Shown here piece after piece: positions 27,438 to 36,752 of a DNA stretch of 64,000 bases (the stretch's first letter is position 1; each line of letters starts with the position of its first letter). A model generated the notes under the pieces. It was not told the origin of the DNA, searched no databases, and saw nothing but the letters and a program-made list of their open reading frames with translations. The stretch is from Mycobacterium sp. 852013-51886_SCH5428379. GTDB lineage: Bacteria; Actinomycetota; Actinomycetes; Mycobacteriales; Mycobacteriaceae. The stretch spans positions 25,826-89,825 of the forward strand of contig NZ_LZSU01000013.1 of assembly GCF_001665575.1 (NCBI RefSeq), in the 5' to 3' direction. The translations under genes were made by a program, and so were the position numbers.

Positions 27438-30400
27438 ATGACCGCTTCAGACGTGGACACGGCGCCCCGGCCCATGCTCGATCCCGGCAGCCGCGGGTTG
27501 GTCCGGCTGGTCGGCGGTCCGGGTACCGGTAAGTCGACGCTGCTGACCGGTACCGCGGCCGCGCACATCCGTGCCGGTGTCGACCCCGAATCGGTTCTGC
27601 TGCTGACGGGTTCGGCTCAGCTCGGCGCACAGGCGCGGGCCGCGATCACCCGTGAGCTGTTGCGCGACGGCGTCCGTCGTGTGGTGCGCCAACCGCTCGT
27701 GCGCACCGTGCACTCGTACGCGTTCGCGGTGCTGCGGCTGGCAGCTCAACGCAACGGCGGTGCGCCGCCGCGGCTGATCACCGGCGCCGAGCAGGACGGC
27801 ATCATCCGCGAGCTGCTGGCCGGCGACCTCGAGGACGGTGACCGTTCCGCCGTGGCCTGGCCCGAGGCGCTGCGCCCGGCCCTTTCGACGGCTGGTTTCG
27901 CCGGTGAGCTGCGCGATCTGATGGCACGGTGCACCGAGCGCGGCGTCGATCCCGCTGCGCTGCAACGACTCGGCCGGCGGTGTGGACGGCCGGAATGGTC
28001 GGCCGCGGGCCGGTTCGCACAGGCCTACGAGCAGATCATGCTGCTCCGCGCTGCGGTCGGCATGGCCGCCCCCCAGGCCACCGTGCCCGCGCTCGGCGCC
28101 GCCGAACTCGTCGGCGCGGCGCTCGAGGCCTTCGCCGCCGACCCCGATCTGCTCGCCGCCGAACGCGCTCGCGTCGGGCTGTTGCTGGTGGACGACGCCC
28201 AGCACCTGGACCCGCAGGCGGCGCAGCTCGTGCGGGTTCTGATGCCGGGTGCCGATCTCACGGTCATCGCGGGGGATCCCGATGAGGCGGTGTTCGGGTA
28301 CCGCGGCGCAGACCCGGCACTGCTGCGCGAGCCGTCCGACAGCCCGGTCATCACGCTCACCCGGTCGTATCGCTGCGCGACCGCCGTGGCCGATGCGATC
28401 TCCGGTGTGGCGCAACGCCTGCCCGGTGCCGCGGCCCCCACGCTCGCCGGTGTCCCGGACCGCGCCGGGTCGGTGACCGTACGGTTGGCGGCGAGCACCC
28501 ACGCGGAGTCGGCGCTGGTAGCCGACGCGCTGCGGCGGGCCCACCTGATCGACGGTGTGCCGTGGTCGGAGATGGCGGTCGTCGTGCGGTCCATGGCTCG
28601 GGTGGGCGCCCCGCTGGCCCGCGCCCTGACCGCGGCAGGCGTCCCGGTCGACCTGCCCGCGGCCGCGGCACCGCTGGCCGAGCAACCCGCGGTGGCCGCC
28701 CTGCTCACGGTGCTCGAGGCCGCCTCGGATGGGCTGACCGGCGCGCAGGCCGAATCGCTGCTCGCCGGTCCGCTCGGCCGGGTCGATCCGGTGTCGATGC
28801 GGCAGTTGCGGCGCGTGTTGCGCCGCGCCGACGGCAGCAGGCCGCCCCGCGACTTCGCCGATCTGCTCGTCGACGCTCTGACCGGGGAACCTCCGGTCCT
28901 GCCGACGGCGTTGCAGCGACCGCTGCGCCGGATCCGTGCGGTGTTGTCGGCCGCGGAACGCAGCGCGGCCGCCGGGCTCGATCCGCGGAACACCCTGTGG
29001 CAGGCCTGGCACCGCAGTGGACTGCAGCGCCGCTGGCTGGCCGCCGCTGAACGCGGCGGTCCGGCCGGTGTACAGGCTGACCGCGACCTGGACGCGGTCA
29101 CCGAATTGTTCGATGTCGCAGAGCAGTTCGTGACCCGTACGCCCGCGGGTTCGCTGCGGGCCTTCATCGACCACGTGTCGGCACTCGGGCTGCCCCCGCG
29201 CAGCCCGGCCGAGCAGTCGACCGCCGACGCGGTCACCGTGCAGAGCGCGCACCGCGCCCTGGGCAGCGAATGGGAGTTCGTCGTGATCGCCGGGCTGCAG
29301 GAGGGGCTGTGGCCCAACACCGCACCGCGTGGCGGCGTGCTCAACACCCAGCGCCTCGTCGACGTCCTCGACGGCGTCATCACCGACGAGGACCGGGGGG
29401 TGTCGTCGCGGGCGCCCCTGCTGGCCGAGGAGCGACGCCTCCTCGTGGCCGCCCTGGGCCGCGCCCGCACACACGTCCTGGTGACCGCGGTGGACAGCGA
29501 CGCCGGCGACGAGGCGATGCTGCCGTCGCCCTTCTGCGCCGAACTCGCCGAGCTGGCGCGCGAACGCCCGGGTGGCTCGCGGCCGGCCGACGAGATCGCC
29601 CCGGTCCGCGCACCCCGGGTGCTGGCGCCCGCCGCGCTGGTCGGCCGGTTGCGCTCGGTGGTGTGCGCCCCTGACGGCACCGTCGACGACGCGGCGCGCG
29701 ACTGTGCCGCAGCGCAACTCGCCCGGCTCGCGCGGGCCGGCGTCCCCGGAGCGGATCCGCGGCACTGGCAGCCCCTGACGCCGCTGTCGACCGAGGAGGC
29801 GTTGTGGTCCGACGGCCAGGACGTCGTCACGCTGTCACCGTCGACGCTGCAGACGCTGACCGACTGTCCGCTGCGCTGGCTGCTCGAACGCCACGGCGGC
29901 AGCGACAGCCGGGACGTGCGCTCGGCGGTCGGCTCGCTGCTGCACGCGCTGGTGGCCGAATCGGGGCTGACCGAGACCCGGCTGCTCAACGATCTGCGGC
30001 GGATCTGGTCGCAGCTGCCCTACGAGGCGGCCTGGCACGCCGACAACGAACTGGGTCGGCACGAGGCGATGTTGACCGCGTTCGCACAGTGGCGCGGCCA
30101 GACCCGCGGTGAGCTCACCGAGGTCGGTACGGAGATCGACGTGGACGGCCTCGTCAGCGAGGCCGCCGACGGGGTGCCTGCGGTGCGGCTGCGTGGACGG
30201 CTCGACCGGTTGGAACGCGATGCGCAAGGCCGACTCGTGGTGGTCGACATCAAGACCGGTAAGACGCCGGTGACCAAGGACGACGCCCAGCAGCACGCTC
30301 AGCTGGCGATGTACCAGCTCGCCGTGGCCGCGGGGCTGCTGCCGGACGGGGACGTCCCCGGTGGCGGCAAACTGGTCTATCTGGGCCGCAGCACGGCAAC

Positions 30401-30584
30401 GGGTCCCGCGGAGCGCGAGCAGGATCCGATGGGCGCCGAAGCGCTCGACGCGTGGCGCGCGCAGGTCGGCTGGGCCGCGGCGGCCACGCAGGGCCCGCGG
30501 TTCACCGCAAGGGTCAACGAGGGGTGCGCACACTGCCCGGTACGCAGCAGCTGCCCGGCCCAGACGGCGGGTGAGCGGCCGTGA
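27438..30584 (+). CDS. adnA: Helicase-nuclease subunit AdnA
   Basis: 1048 residues. It pairs with AdnB to resect double-strand breaks in mycobacteria. UvrD-like motor at the N-terminus: VGGPGTGKSTLLTG (Walker A), LLLVDDAQHLDP (motif II, degenerate) and DPDEAVFGYRGADP (motif III). The C-terminal RecB/Cas4-type nuclease has VVVDIKTGK (catalytic Asp and Lys), and four cysteines for an Fe-S cluster: LTDCPLRW early and EGCAHCPVRSSCPAQ at the end. ATG 27438 is used; it gives MTASDVDTAP and the usual length. The stop overlaps adnB (GTGA). Corresponds to Rv3202c. Confidence 0.95.
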   Translation: MTASDVDTAPRPMLDPGSRGLVRLVGGPGTGKSTLLTGTAAAHIRAGVDPESVLLLTGSAQLGAQARAAITRELLRDGVRRVVRQPLVRTVHSYAFAVLRLAAQRNGGAPPRLITGAEQDGIIRELLAGDLEDGDRSAVAWPEALRPALSTAGFAGELRDLMARCTERGVDPAALQRLGRRCGRPEWSAAGRFAQAYEQIMLLRAAVGMAAPQATVPALGAAELVGAALEAFAADPDLLAAERARVGLLLVDDAQHLDPQAAQLVRVLMPGADLTVIAGDPDEAVFGYRGADPALLREPSDSPVITLTRSYRCATAVADAISGVAQRLPGAAAPTLAGVPDRAGSVTVRLAASTHAESALVADALRRAHLIDGVPWSEMAVVVRSMARVGAPLARALTAAGVPVDLPAAAAPLAEQPAVAALLTVLEAASDGLTGAQAESLLAGPLGRVDPVSMRQLRRVLRRADGSRPPRDFADLLVDALTGEPPVLPTALQRPLRRIRAVLSAAERSAAAGLDPRNTLWQAWHRSGLQRRWLAAAERGGPAGVQADRDLDAVTELFDVAEQFVTRTPAGSLRAFIDHVSALGLPPRSPAEQSTADAVTVQSAHRALGSEWEFVVIAGLQEGLWPNTAPRGGVLNTQRLVDVLDGVITDEDRGVSSRAPLLAEERRLLVAALGRARTHVLVTAVDSDAGDEAMLPSPFCAELAELARERPGGSRPADEIAPVRAPRVLAPAALVGRLRSVVCAPDGTVDDAARDCAAAQLARLARAGVPGADPRHWQPLTPLSTEEALWSDGQDVVTLSPSTLQTLTDCPLRWLLERHGGSDSRDVRSAVGSLLHALVAESGLTETRLLNDLRRIWSQLPYEAAWHADNELGRHEAMLTAFAQWRGQTRGELTEVGTEIDVDGLVSEAADGVPAVRLRGRLDRLERDAQGRLVVVDIKTGKTPVTKDDAQQHAQLAMYQLAVAAGLLPDGDVPGGGKLVYLGRSTATGPAEREQDPMGAEALDAWRAQVGWAAAATQGPRFTARVNEGCAHCPVRSSCPAQTAGERP

Positions 30585-33500
30585 GCGCCCGCTACAGCCC
30601 GGACGAATTGGCCTCGGCGCTCGGTCTTTTCGCGCCGACCGAAGAACAGGCGGCGGTGATCGCGGCGCCACCGGGGCCGCTGGTGGTGATCGCGGGCGCC
30701 GGGGCGGGCAAGACCGAGACGATGGCCGCCCGGGTGGTGTGGCTGGTGGCCAACGGATACGCGACACCGGGTCAGGTGCTCGGTCTGACCTTCACCAGGA
30801 AGGCCGCGGGGCAGCTGCTGCGGCGGGTCCGCACCCGGCTCGCGCGCCTGGCCGGCGCCGGGCTGGTTCCGGGCGCCGGCGGCGGCGACGCCACCGACAT
30901 GCCGACGGTGAGCACCTATCACGCGTTCGCCGGAACGCTGCTGCGCGAACACGGTCCACTGCTCGGTTTGGAACCCGACACCCGGCTGGTCGGCGAGACG
31001 GAGCTGTTCCAGCTGGCCCACCAGGTCGTCTGCGCCCATCCCGGCCCGCTCGAGACCGACAAGACACCGGCCGCGGTGACGCGGATGGTGCTGCGGCTGG
31101 CCGGTCAGCTCGCTGAGCACCTCGTCGAGACCGATCAGCTCCGTGACACCCACGTCGAGCTGGAACGGTTGGTGCACACGCTGCCGGCGGGTCCGTATCA
31201 GCGCGACCGGGGCCCCAGCCAGTGGCTGCTGCGGATGCTCGCCACCCAATCCGAACGCGCCGAGCTGGTGCCGCTCATCGATGCCCTGCACACGCGGATG
31301 CGCGCCGACAACGTCATGGACTTCGGCATGCAGATGGGCGCCGCGGCCCAGCTGGCCGCCGACTTCCCCCAGGTGGGCGCACACCTGCGCAGCCGCTACC
31401 GGGTGGTGCTCCTCGACGAGTACCAGGACACCGGACACGCGCAGCGCGTGGCGCTGTCGGGGCTGTTCGGCGGCGGCGCCGACGACGATCTGGCGTTGAC
31501 CGCGGTCGGGGACCCCATCCAGTCGATCTACGGCTGGCGCGGTGCGTCGGCGACCAACCTGCCGCGGTTCGCCACCGACTTCCCGCGCGCCGACGGCACC
31601 CCCGCACCGACACTGGAACTGCGCACCAGCTGGCGTAACCCGGCGAGCACGCTGCACCTCGCGAACGCCGTGTCAGCCGAGGCGCGTCGGCGTTCGGTCG
31701 CGGTGCGGGCGCTGCGGCCACGGCCCGACGCCCAGCCCGGAACCAATCGGCTGGCGCTGCTCAATGATGTTGCTGCCGAGCGGAACTGGATCGCCGATGA
31801 GGTGGCGCAGCGCTACCATGCCGCGCGGGCGGCGGGTGAGGCGCCGCTGACGGCGGCGGTGCTGCTCCGGCGCAACGCCGACGCCGCGCCGATCGCAGAG
31901 GCGTTGACCGAGCGTGGGGTGCCCGTGGAGGTGGTCGGTTTGGCCGGCCTGCTCGGCGTCGCAGAGGTCGCCGACGTCGTGGCGATGTTGCGGCTGGTCG
32001 CCGATCCGACCGCCGGCAGCTCGGCGATGCGGGTGCTGACCGGTCCGCGCTGGCGGCTCGGCGGCCGGGACGTCGCCGCACTCTGGCGGCGGGCCAGGGA
32101 ACTCGACGACACCGGAGGTGCTGGACCGGAGGCCACCGCCGAGGAGATCGTCGCGCGCGTCGCCCCCGACGCCGACACCGCATGCCTGGCCGACGCGGTG
32201 TGCGATCCCGGCTCCGCCGAGCGGTATTCGGCCGAGGGGTACCGCAGGATCACCGCGCTCGGTGACGAACTGACATCGCTGCGGTCCCATCTGAGCTTCC
32301 CGCTGCCGGATCTGGTCAACGAGGTGCGCCGGGTGCTGGCCGTCGACGTCGAGGCCCGCGCCGCCCGGCCGATGTCCGCGGGCTGGTCGGGAACCGAACA
32401 CCTCGACGCCTTCACCGACGTGGTGACCGACTACGCCGGCCGGCCGGGTGCGTCGGTGAACGGGTTGCTGGCCTTCCTCGACACGGCGATGGAGGTCGAG
32501 AACGGGCTGGCGCCTGCGGAACTGACAGTGTCCACCGAGCGCGTGCAGATCCTCACCGTGCACGCGGCCAAGGGATTGGAATGGCAACTGGTCGCGGTGC
32601 CGCACCTCAGCGGTCGCGTGTTCCCGTCGACGGGCCGCATGCGTACCTGGCTGACCGATCCCGCGGATCTGCCGCCGCTGCTGCGCGGCGACCGCGCCAC
32701 CACCACCGACCACGGGGTTCCGGTCCTCGACACCTCCGACGTCAACGACCGGAAAGTTCTGTCGGACAGGATCAATGACCACAAGAGCCGGCTCGAGCAG
32801 CGCCGGACCGACGAGGAGCGCAGACTGCTCTACGTGGCGCTGACCCGCGCCGAGGACACGCTGCTGCTGTCAGGGCACCACTGGGGCGGCACGGAAGCAA
32901 AGCCGCGCGGTCCGTCGGAGTTCCTCTGTGAGCTCAAGGACATCATCGACCGGGCGGCGGCCGCGGGCAGTCCGTGCGGTGTCGTCGACCAGTGGGCGCC
33001 CGAACCGGCGCCGGGAGAGTCGAACCCGCTGCGCGGCAACGTCACCGAGGTCCTGTGGCCGGCCGAACCAGCCGCGGACCGCCGCGCCGACCTCGACGCC
33101 GGCGCCCTACGGGTGGCTCGCGCGATGGCCGGACACGATGTGACCGGCGGCCAAGGTTCAGAGGACCTCGAAGGGTGGGCGGCAGACGTGGACGCGCTGC
33201 TGGCCGAACGGGAGCGGACCCCGGATGCCGAGCCGGCGGCGCTGCCGGTGCAGGTGTCGGTCAGCACCCTGGTCGAGCTGAGCGGCGACCGCGACGGGGT
33301 ACTTCAGCGGCTGCGCCGCAGGCTGCCCACCCCGCCGGCCCCGCATGCGTTGCTGGGCACGGCTTTTCACGACTGGGTGCAGCGATTCTATGGGGCCGAT
33401 CGGCTGTTCGATCTCGACGATCTGCCCGGCGCCGTCGACGGAGCCGAACAGCTCGTCCAGGAACGGGAGCTCGAGGGGCTGCAAGAGGCGTTCATGGTCT

Positions 33501-33844
33501 CGCCGTGGGCGGCCCGCACGCCGATCGAGACCGAGGTGCCGTTCGAGATGGTCATCGGCGAGACGATGGTGCGGGGACGCATCGACGCAGTGTTCGCCGA
33601 CGACGACGGTGGATTCACCGTCGTCGACTGGAAGACCGGTGCACCGGCCGGGGACCCGGAGGCGCAGCGGCAGGCCGCGATCCAGCTCGCGGTGTACCGC
33701 GAGGCGTGGGCGGAGCTGCACGGGTGTCCGGTCGAGCGGGTCCGGGCGGCCTTCCACTACGTGCGGTCGGGTCGCACCGTGCATCCGCCCGCGCTGCCGG
33801 ATGCCGCCGAGTTGGCGTCGATGTTGCGGACGGAGGCGGCGTGA
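30581..33844 (+). CDS. adnB: Helicase-nuclease subunit AdnB
   Basis: 1087 residues. AdnB is the lead motor of the AdnAB complex. Motor motifs: GAGAGKTETMAARV (Walker A), LLDEYQDTGH (Walker B/II), GDPIQSIYGWRGA (III), [10 protein letters not shown] (V) and RRLLYVALTRAED (VI). The C-terminal nuclease has FTVVDWKTGAP and QLAVYREAW; unlike AdnA it lacks the four-cysteine cluster. GTG 30581 overlaps the adnA stop by 4 bases, as expected for subunits of one heterodimer. Corresponds to Rv3201c. Confidence 0.95.
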   Translation: MSARYSPDELASALGLFAPTEEQAAVIAAPPGPLVVIAGAGAGKTETMAARVVWLVANGYATPGQVLGLTFTRKAAGQLLRRVRTRLARLAGAGLVPGAGGGDATDMPTVSTYHAFAGTLLREHGPLLGLEPDTRLVGETELFQLAHQVVCAHPGPLETDKTPAAVTRMVLRLAGQLAEHLVETDQLRDTHVELERLVHTLPAGPYQRDRGPSQWLLRMLATQSERAELVPLIDALHTRMRADNVMDFGMQMGAAAQLAADFPQVGAHLRSRYRVVLLDEYQDTGHAQRVALSGLFGGGADDDLALTAVGDPIQSIYGWRGASATNLPRFATDFPRADGTPAPTLELRTSWRNPASTLHLANAVSAEARRRSVAVRALRPRPDAQPGTNRLALLNDVAAERNWIADEVAQRYHAARAAGEAPLTAAVLLRRNADAAPIAEALTERGVPVEVVGLAGLLGVAEVADVVAMLRLVADPTAGSSAMRVLTGPRWRLGGRDVAALWRRARELDDTGGAGPEATAEEIVARVAPDADTACLADAVCDPGSAERYSAEGYRRITALGDELTSLRSHLSFPLPDLVNEVRRVLAVDVEARAARPMSAGWSGTEHLDAFTDVVTDYAGRPGASVNGLLAFLDTAMEVENGLAPAELTVSTERVQILTVHAAKGLEWQLVAVPHLSGRVFPSTGRMRTWLTDPADLPPLLRGDRATTTDHGVPVLDTSDVNDRKVLSDRINDHKSRLEQRRTDEERRLLYVALTRAEDTLLLSGHHWGGTEAKPRGPSEFLCELKDIIDRAAAAGSPCGVVDQWAPEPAPGESNPLRGNVTEVLWPAEPAADRRADLDAGALRVARAMAGHDVTGGQGSEDLEGWAADVDALLAERERTPDAEPAALPVQVSVSTLVELSGDRDGVLQRLRRRLPTPPAPHALLGTAFHDWVQRFYGADRLFDLDDLPGAVDGAEQLVQERELEGLQEAFMVSPWAARTPIETEVPFEMVIGETMVRGRIDAVFADDDGGFTVVDWKTGAPAGDPEAQRQAAIQLAVYREAWAELHGCPVERVRAAFHYVRSGRTVHPPALPDAAELASMLRTEAA

Positions 33845-33848
33845 CGGT

Positions 33849-34244
33849 CTAGGAGCTGCGGTAGATCTTCAGGGCTTGGGTGATCATCGGGATCTGCAGG
33901 GGCAGCCGGGCCAGCGCGATCGCGCGCATCGGCCACGGCTTGTCCCACCAGAGCCGCACCATGTTCACGTTGCCCGGGAAGACCGCGAGATACAGCGCGA
34001 TCGCCGCCAGGGCGCCGGCCTTGCGGGTTCGCGGTGCGGCCAGTGCGGCGGCGACGCCGAGTTCGGCAACGCCGGAGGCGTAGGTGTAGAACCGCGGCGT
34101 GCCGGGCAGCTCGACGGGCACGATGCCGTCGAAGGGCTTGGGCGCCACGAAGTGCAGGGTGCCGATGCCGGCGAGCATCGCCGCCATGCGGACAGCGCGT
34201 GTCGGGTTGGCGATCTGCTGCAGTTCGGCCGGTTGAGAGGTCAT
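33849..34244 (-). CDS. DoxX-like small integral membrane protein
   Basis: 131 residues, with four hydrophobic segments: about 20-38 (MAAMLAGIGTLHFVAP), 55-72 (YASGVAELGVAAALAA), 77-94 (AGALAAIALYLAVFPGNV) and a weaker one at 105-122. The pattern LHFVAPKPFDGIVP and GNVNMVRLWWDKPW is typical of short DoxX-family proteins in actinobacteria. Members have been linked to thiol redox or detoxification complexes, but no function can be assigned. ATG 34244 starts MTSQPAELQQ. It converges on adnB, 4 bases apart. Confidence 0.78.
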   Translation of the reverse strand: MTSQPAELQQIANPTRAVRMAAMLAGIGTLHFVAPKPFDGIVPVELPGTPRFYTYASGVAELGVAAALAAPRTRKAGALAAIALYLAVFPGNVNMVRLWWDKPWPMRAIALARLPLQIPMITQALKIYRSS

Positions 34245-34290
34245 GATTACATTGTGCTGGTGCGGCAAGCCCATCCGATGATGGACCCTC

Positions 34291-35385
34291 GTGGCTAAAG
34301 GCCGGCTTCGGCGGCGACTCGCCGCCATCGAGCAGGATCTGACATCTCAGCCCGACGCGGCGCTGGTCGACGTGTTGCGCATCCCGGAGCCGTTCGTCAG
34401 CCCCACGCAGAAGATCCTGCGCCGCATCCTCTACGCGGCGGGCGCCCTCTTCGCGGCGGTCATCATCGTCTACCTCGACCGGCACGGCTACCGCGACATC
34501 GAGGCCACGCCGGAGACCAGCGACCCGCTGTCGTTACTGGACTGCGTCTACTACGCGACGGTGTCGCTGTCGACCACGGGTTACGGCGACATCACGCCGG
34601 TCACCGAATCCGCCCGCCTGATCAACGTCCTGGTTATCACCCCGCTGCGGGTGGCGTTCCTGATCGTCCTGATCGGCACCACGGTCGAGACCCTGACCAG
34701 TCAGTCGCGCGCGGCATTGAAGATCCAGCGATGGAGGAGCAGAGTGCGCAACCACACCGTCGTCATCGGCTATGGCACCAAAGGCCGTACCGCGGTCGCG
34801 GCCATGGTCGGGGACGACATCGCCCCTGCCGACATCGTCGTCGTCGACACGAACGGCACTGCGCTGGAGCGGGCCAAGGGCGCGGGCCTGGTAACCGTGC
34901 ACGGCGACGCCACCAAGGCCGAGGTGCTGCGGTTGGCCAGTGTCCAGCACGCCAAGTCGATCATCGTGGCCGCCGACAACGACGCCAGCGCCGTGCTCGT
35001 CACGTTGACCGCCCGCGAGCTCGCACCCAACGCAAAGATCATTGCCGCGGCCCGCGAATCGGACAATCAGCACCTGCTGCGACAGTCGGGGGCCGACTCG
35101 ACGGTGGTCTCCTCGGAGACCGCCGGACGCCTGCTGGGTATAGCCACCCAGACACCCAGCGTCGTCCAGATCATGGAAGACCTGCTGACGCCCGATGCCG
35201 GCTTCGCGATCGCCGAGCGCGAGGTCACCCCCAAAGAGGTCGGCGGGTCCCCGCGGCATCTGCACGACATCGTGCTCGGAGTGGTGCGCGACGGGTCGCT
35301 GCTGCGGGTCGATTCGCCGGACGTCGACACCGTCGAATCCGGTGATCGCCTGCTCTACATCCGCAACGCGGACTCCGAGCGATGA
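34291..35385 (+). CDS. Potassium channel protein with RCK domains
   Basis: 364 residues. Transmembrane helix about 46-63, pore helix and selectivity filter TTGYGD at 95-100, second helix about 105-126. The cytosolic part holds a TrkA-N/RCK Rossmann domain (VVIGYGTKGRTAVAAM) and a TrkA-C domain ending LLYIRNADSER. It is a two-helix, ligand-gated K+ channel of the MthK type. GTG 34291 is the only suitable start. It overlaps nudC by 4 bases (ATGA), an association also seen in M. tuberculosis (Rv3200c-Rv3199c). Confidence 0.93.
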   Translation: MAKGRLRRRLAAIEQDLTSQPDAALVDVLRIPEPFVSPTQKILRRILYAAGALFAAVIIVYLDRHGYRDIEATPETSDPLSLLDCVYYATVSLSTTGYGDITPVTESARLINVLVITPLRVAFLIVLIGTTVETLTSQSRAALKIQRWRSRVRNHTVVIGYGTKGRTAVAAMVGDDIAPADIVVVDTNGTALERAKGAGLVTVHGDATKAEVLRLASVQHAKSIIVAADNDASAVLVTLTARELAPNAKIIAAARESDNQHLLRQSGADSTVVSSETAGRLLGIATQTPSVVQIMEDLLTPDAGFAIAEREVTPKEVGGSPRHLHDIVLGVVRDGSLLRVDSPDVDTVESGDRLLYIRNADSER

Positions 35386-36323
35386 GGGACTTCTCGGCGC
35401 TACGCAACGTCCCTTTGCTGTCGCGGGTCGGCGCCGACCGTGCCGACGCGTTGCGCACCGACATCGATGCGGCATCGGCCGGCTGGGCCGACGCGCTGCT
35501 GCTGCGGGTGGACCGGCGCAACCAGGTGCTGATCGCCGGGGGACAGGTGGTGCTGGGACGGGCGAGCGCCCTGGGCGATGCGCCTCCCGACCACGCGGTG
35601 TTCCTCGGCCGGCTCGCCGACGGCAGGCACGTCTGGGGGGTGCGGGCCAACCTCGAGCCGCCGGAGGACGGGGCTGCGGCCGGCGACCAGGTGGAGGTGC
35701 TCGACCTGCGGCGCGCCGGTCAGATCTTCGATGACACCAGCGCACAGCTGGTCGCGACCGCGACCGCCCTGCTGAACTGGCACGACCACGCGCGGTTCAG
35801 CCCGGTGGACGGTGCACCCACCAAGCCCATCAAGGCCGGGTGGTCGAGGGTCAATCCGGTCACGGGTCACGAGGAGTTCCCGCGTATCGACCCGGCGGTG
35901 ATCTGCCTGGTGCACGACGGCCACGACCGCGCCGTCCTCGCCCGCCAGACGGTGTGGCCGCAGCGGCTGTTCTCGATCCTCGCTGGATTCGTCGAGGCTG
36001 GGGAGTCCTTCGAATCGTGCGTAGTGCGCGAGATCGCCGAGGAAGTCGGGCTGACCGTCACCGACGTCCGCTACCTGGGCAGCCAGCCGTGGCCGTTCCC
36101 GCGGTCGCTGATGGTCGGATTCCATGCGATCGGCGATCCCGAACAGCCGTTCTCGTTCAACGACGGTGAGATCGCCGAAGCCGAGTGGTTCACCCGCGAC
36201 GAGATCCGCGCGGCCCTGGCCGACGGGGACTGGAACAGCACGTCATCGTCACGTCTGTTGCTGCCCGGCTCGATCTCGATCGCCCGGGAGATCATCGAAT
36301 CCTGGGTCTACGCCAACGACTGA
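35382..36323 (+). CDS. nudC: NAD+ diphosphatase NudC
   Basis: 313 residues. The Nudix box is exact: G-x5-E-x7-REIxEEVG, seen from GFVEAGESF to REIAEEVG. SQPWPFPRSLM is the downstream motif that marks NADH pyrophosphatases. It hydrolyses NAD(H) to NMN(H) and AMP and, in other bacteria, removes NAD caps from RNA; the M. tuberculosis enzyme degrades isoniazid-NAD adducts. The four zinc-ribbon cysteines of E. coli NudC are absent (the region reads FSPVDGAPTKPIKAGW). Corresponds to Rv3199c. Confidence 0.94.
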   Translation: MRDFSALRNVPLLSRVGADRADALRTDIDAASAGWADALLLRVDRRNQVLIAGGQVVLGRASALGDAPPDHAVFLGRLADGRHVWGVRANLEPPEDGAAAGDQVEVLDLRRAGQIFDDTSAQLVATATALLNWHDHARFSPVDGAPTKPIKAGWSRVNPVTGHEEFPRIDPAVICLVHDGHDRAVLARQTVWPQRLFSILAGFVEAGESFESCVVREIAEEVGLTVTDVRYLGSQPWPFPRSLMVGFHAIGDPEQPFSFNDGEIAEAEWFTRDEIRAALADGDWNSTSSSRLLLPGSISIAREIIESWVYAND

Positions 36324-36347
36324 CCGCCCAAACGAACAAGCGGGCGG
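36324..36347. terminator. Short GC hairpin between nudC and mrx1
   Basis: CCGCCC (36324-36329) pairs with GGGCGG (36342-36347) across a 12-base loop, directly after the nudC stop and before the convergent mrx1 end. Weak: short stem and no T-tract. Confidence 0.4.
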
Positions 36348-36406
36348 GAAAGTGCGAGAAGAACCCGCCATTACGTCGATCTGGGCATCCCGCATGGGCG
36401 CGGAGC

Positions 36407-36670
36407 TCAGCGGCCGAGCTTGGCCTTGACGTCTTTGATGCTCGGATTCGTCAGCGCCGAACCGTCCGGGAACTTCACCGTCGGCACCGTCTGATTACCG
36501 CCGTTGACCGACTCGACGAACTTCGCGGCCTGCGGATCTTCTTCGATGTTGACCTCGGACCAGCTGATGCCCTCGGCCTTCATGGCCTTCTTCAACCGCA
36601 CGCAATAGCCGCACCAGGATGTGGTGTACATGGTCACTTCGCCAGTCGATCCGGCGCTGTCAGCACTCAT
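36407..36670 (-). CDS. mrx1: Mycoredoxin Mrx1
   Basis: 87 residues, a glutaredoxin-like oxidoreductase that reduces mycothiol-mixed disulfides. The active site WCGYC (Cys20, Cys23) and the cis-Pro in NQTVPTVKF are clear. ATG 36670 fits the M. tuberculosis Rv3198A N-terminus. Cytosolic. It is divergent from uvrD2. Confidence 0.94.
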   Translation of the reverse strand: MSADSAGSTGEVTMYTTSWCGYCVRLKKAMKAEGISWSEVNIEEDPQAAKFVESVNGGNQTVPTVKFPDGSALTNPSIKDVKAKLGR

Positions 36671-36752
36671 AAGAATTCCAACGTATCCGACGGCCTCGAC
36701 ATGCCCCACACGGGACGGGCGGTTGTCGGTGACGCCTGCCAAGATGGACTGC

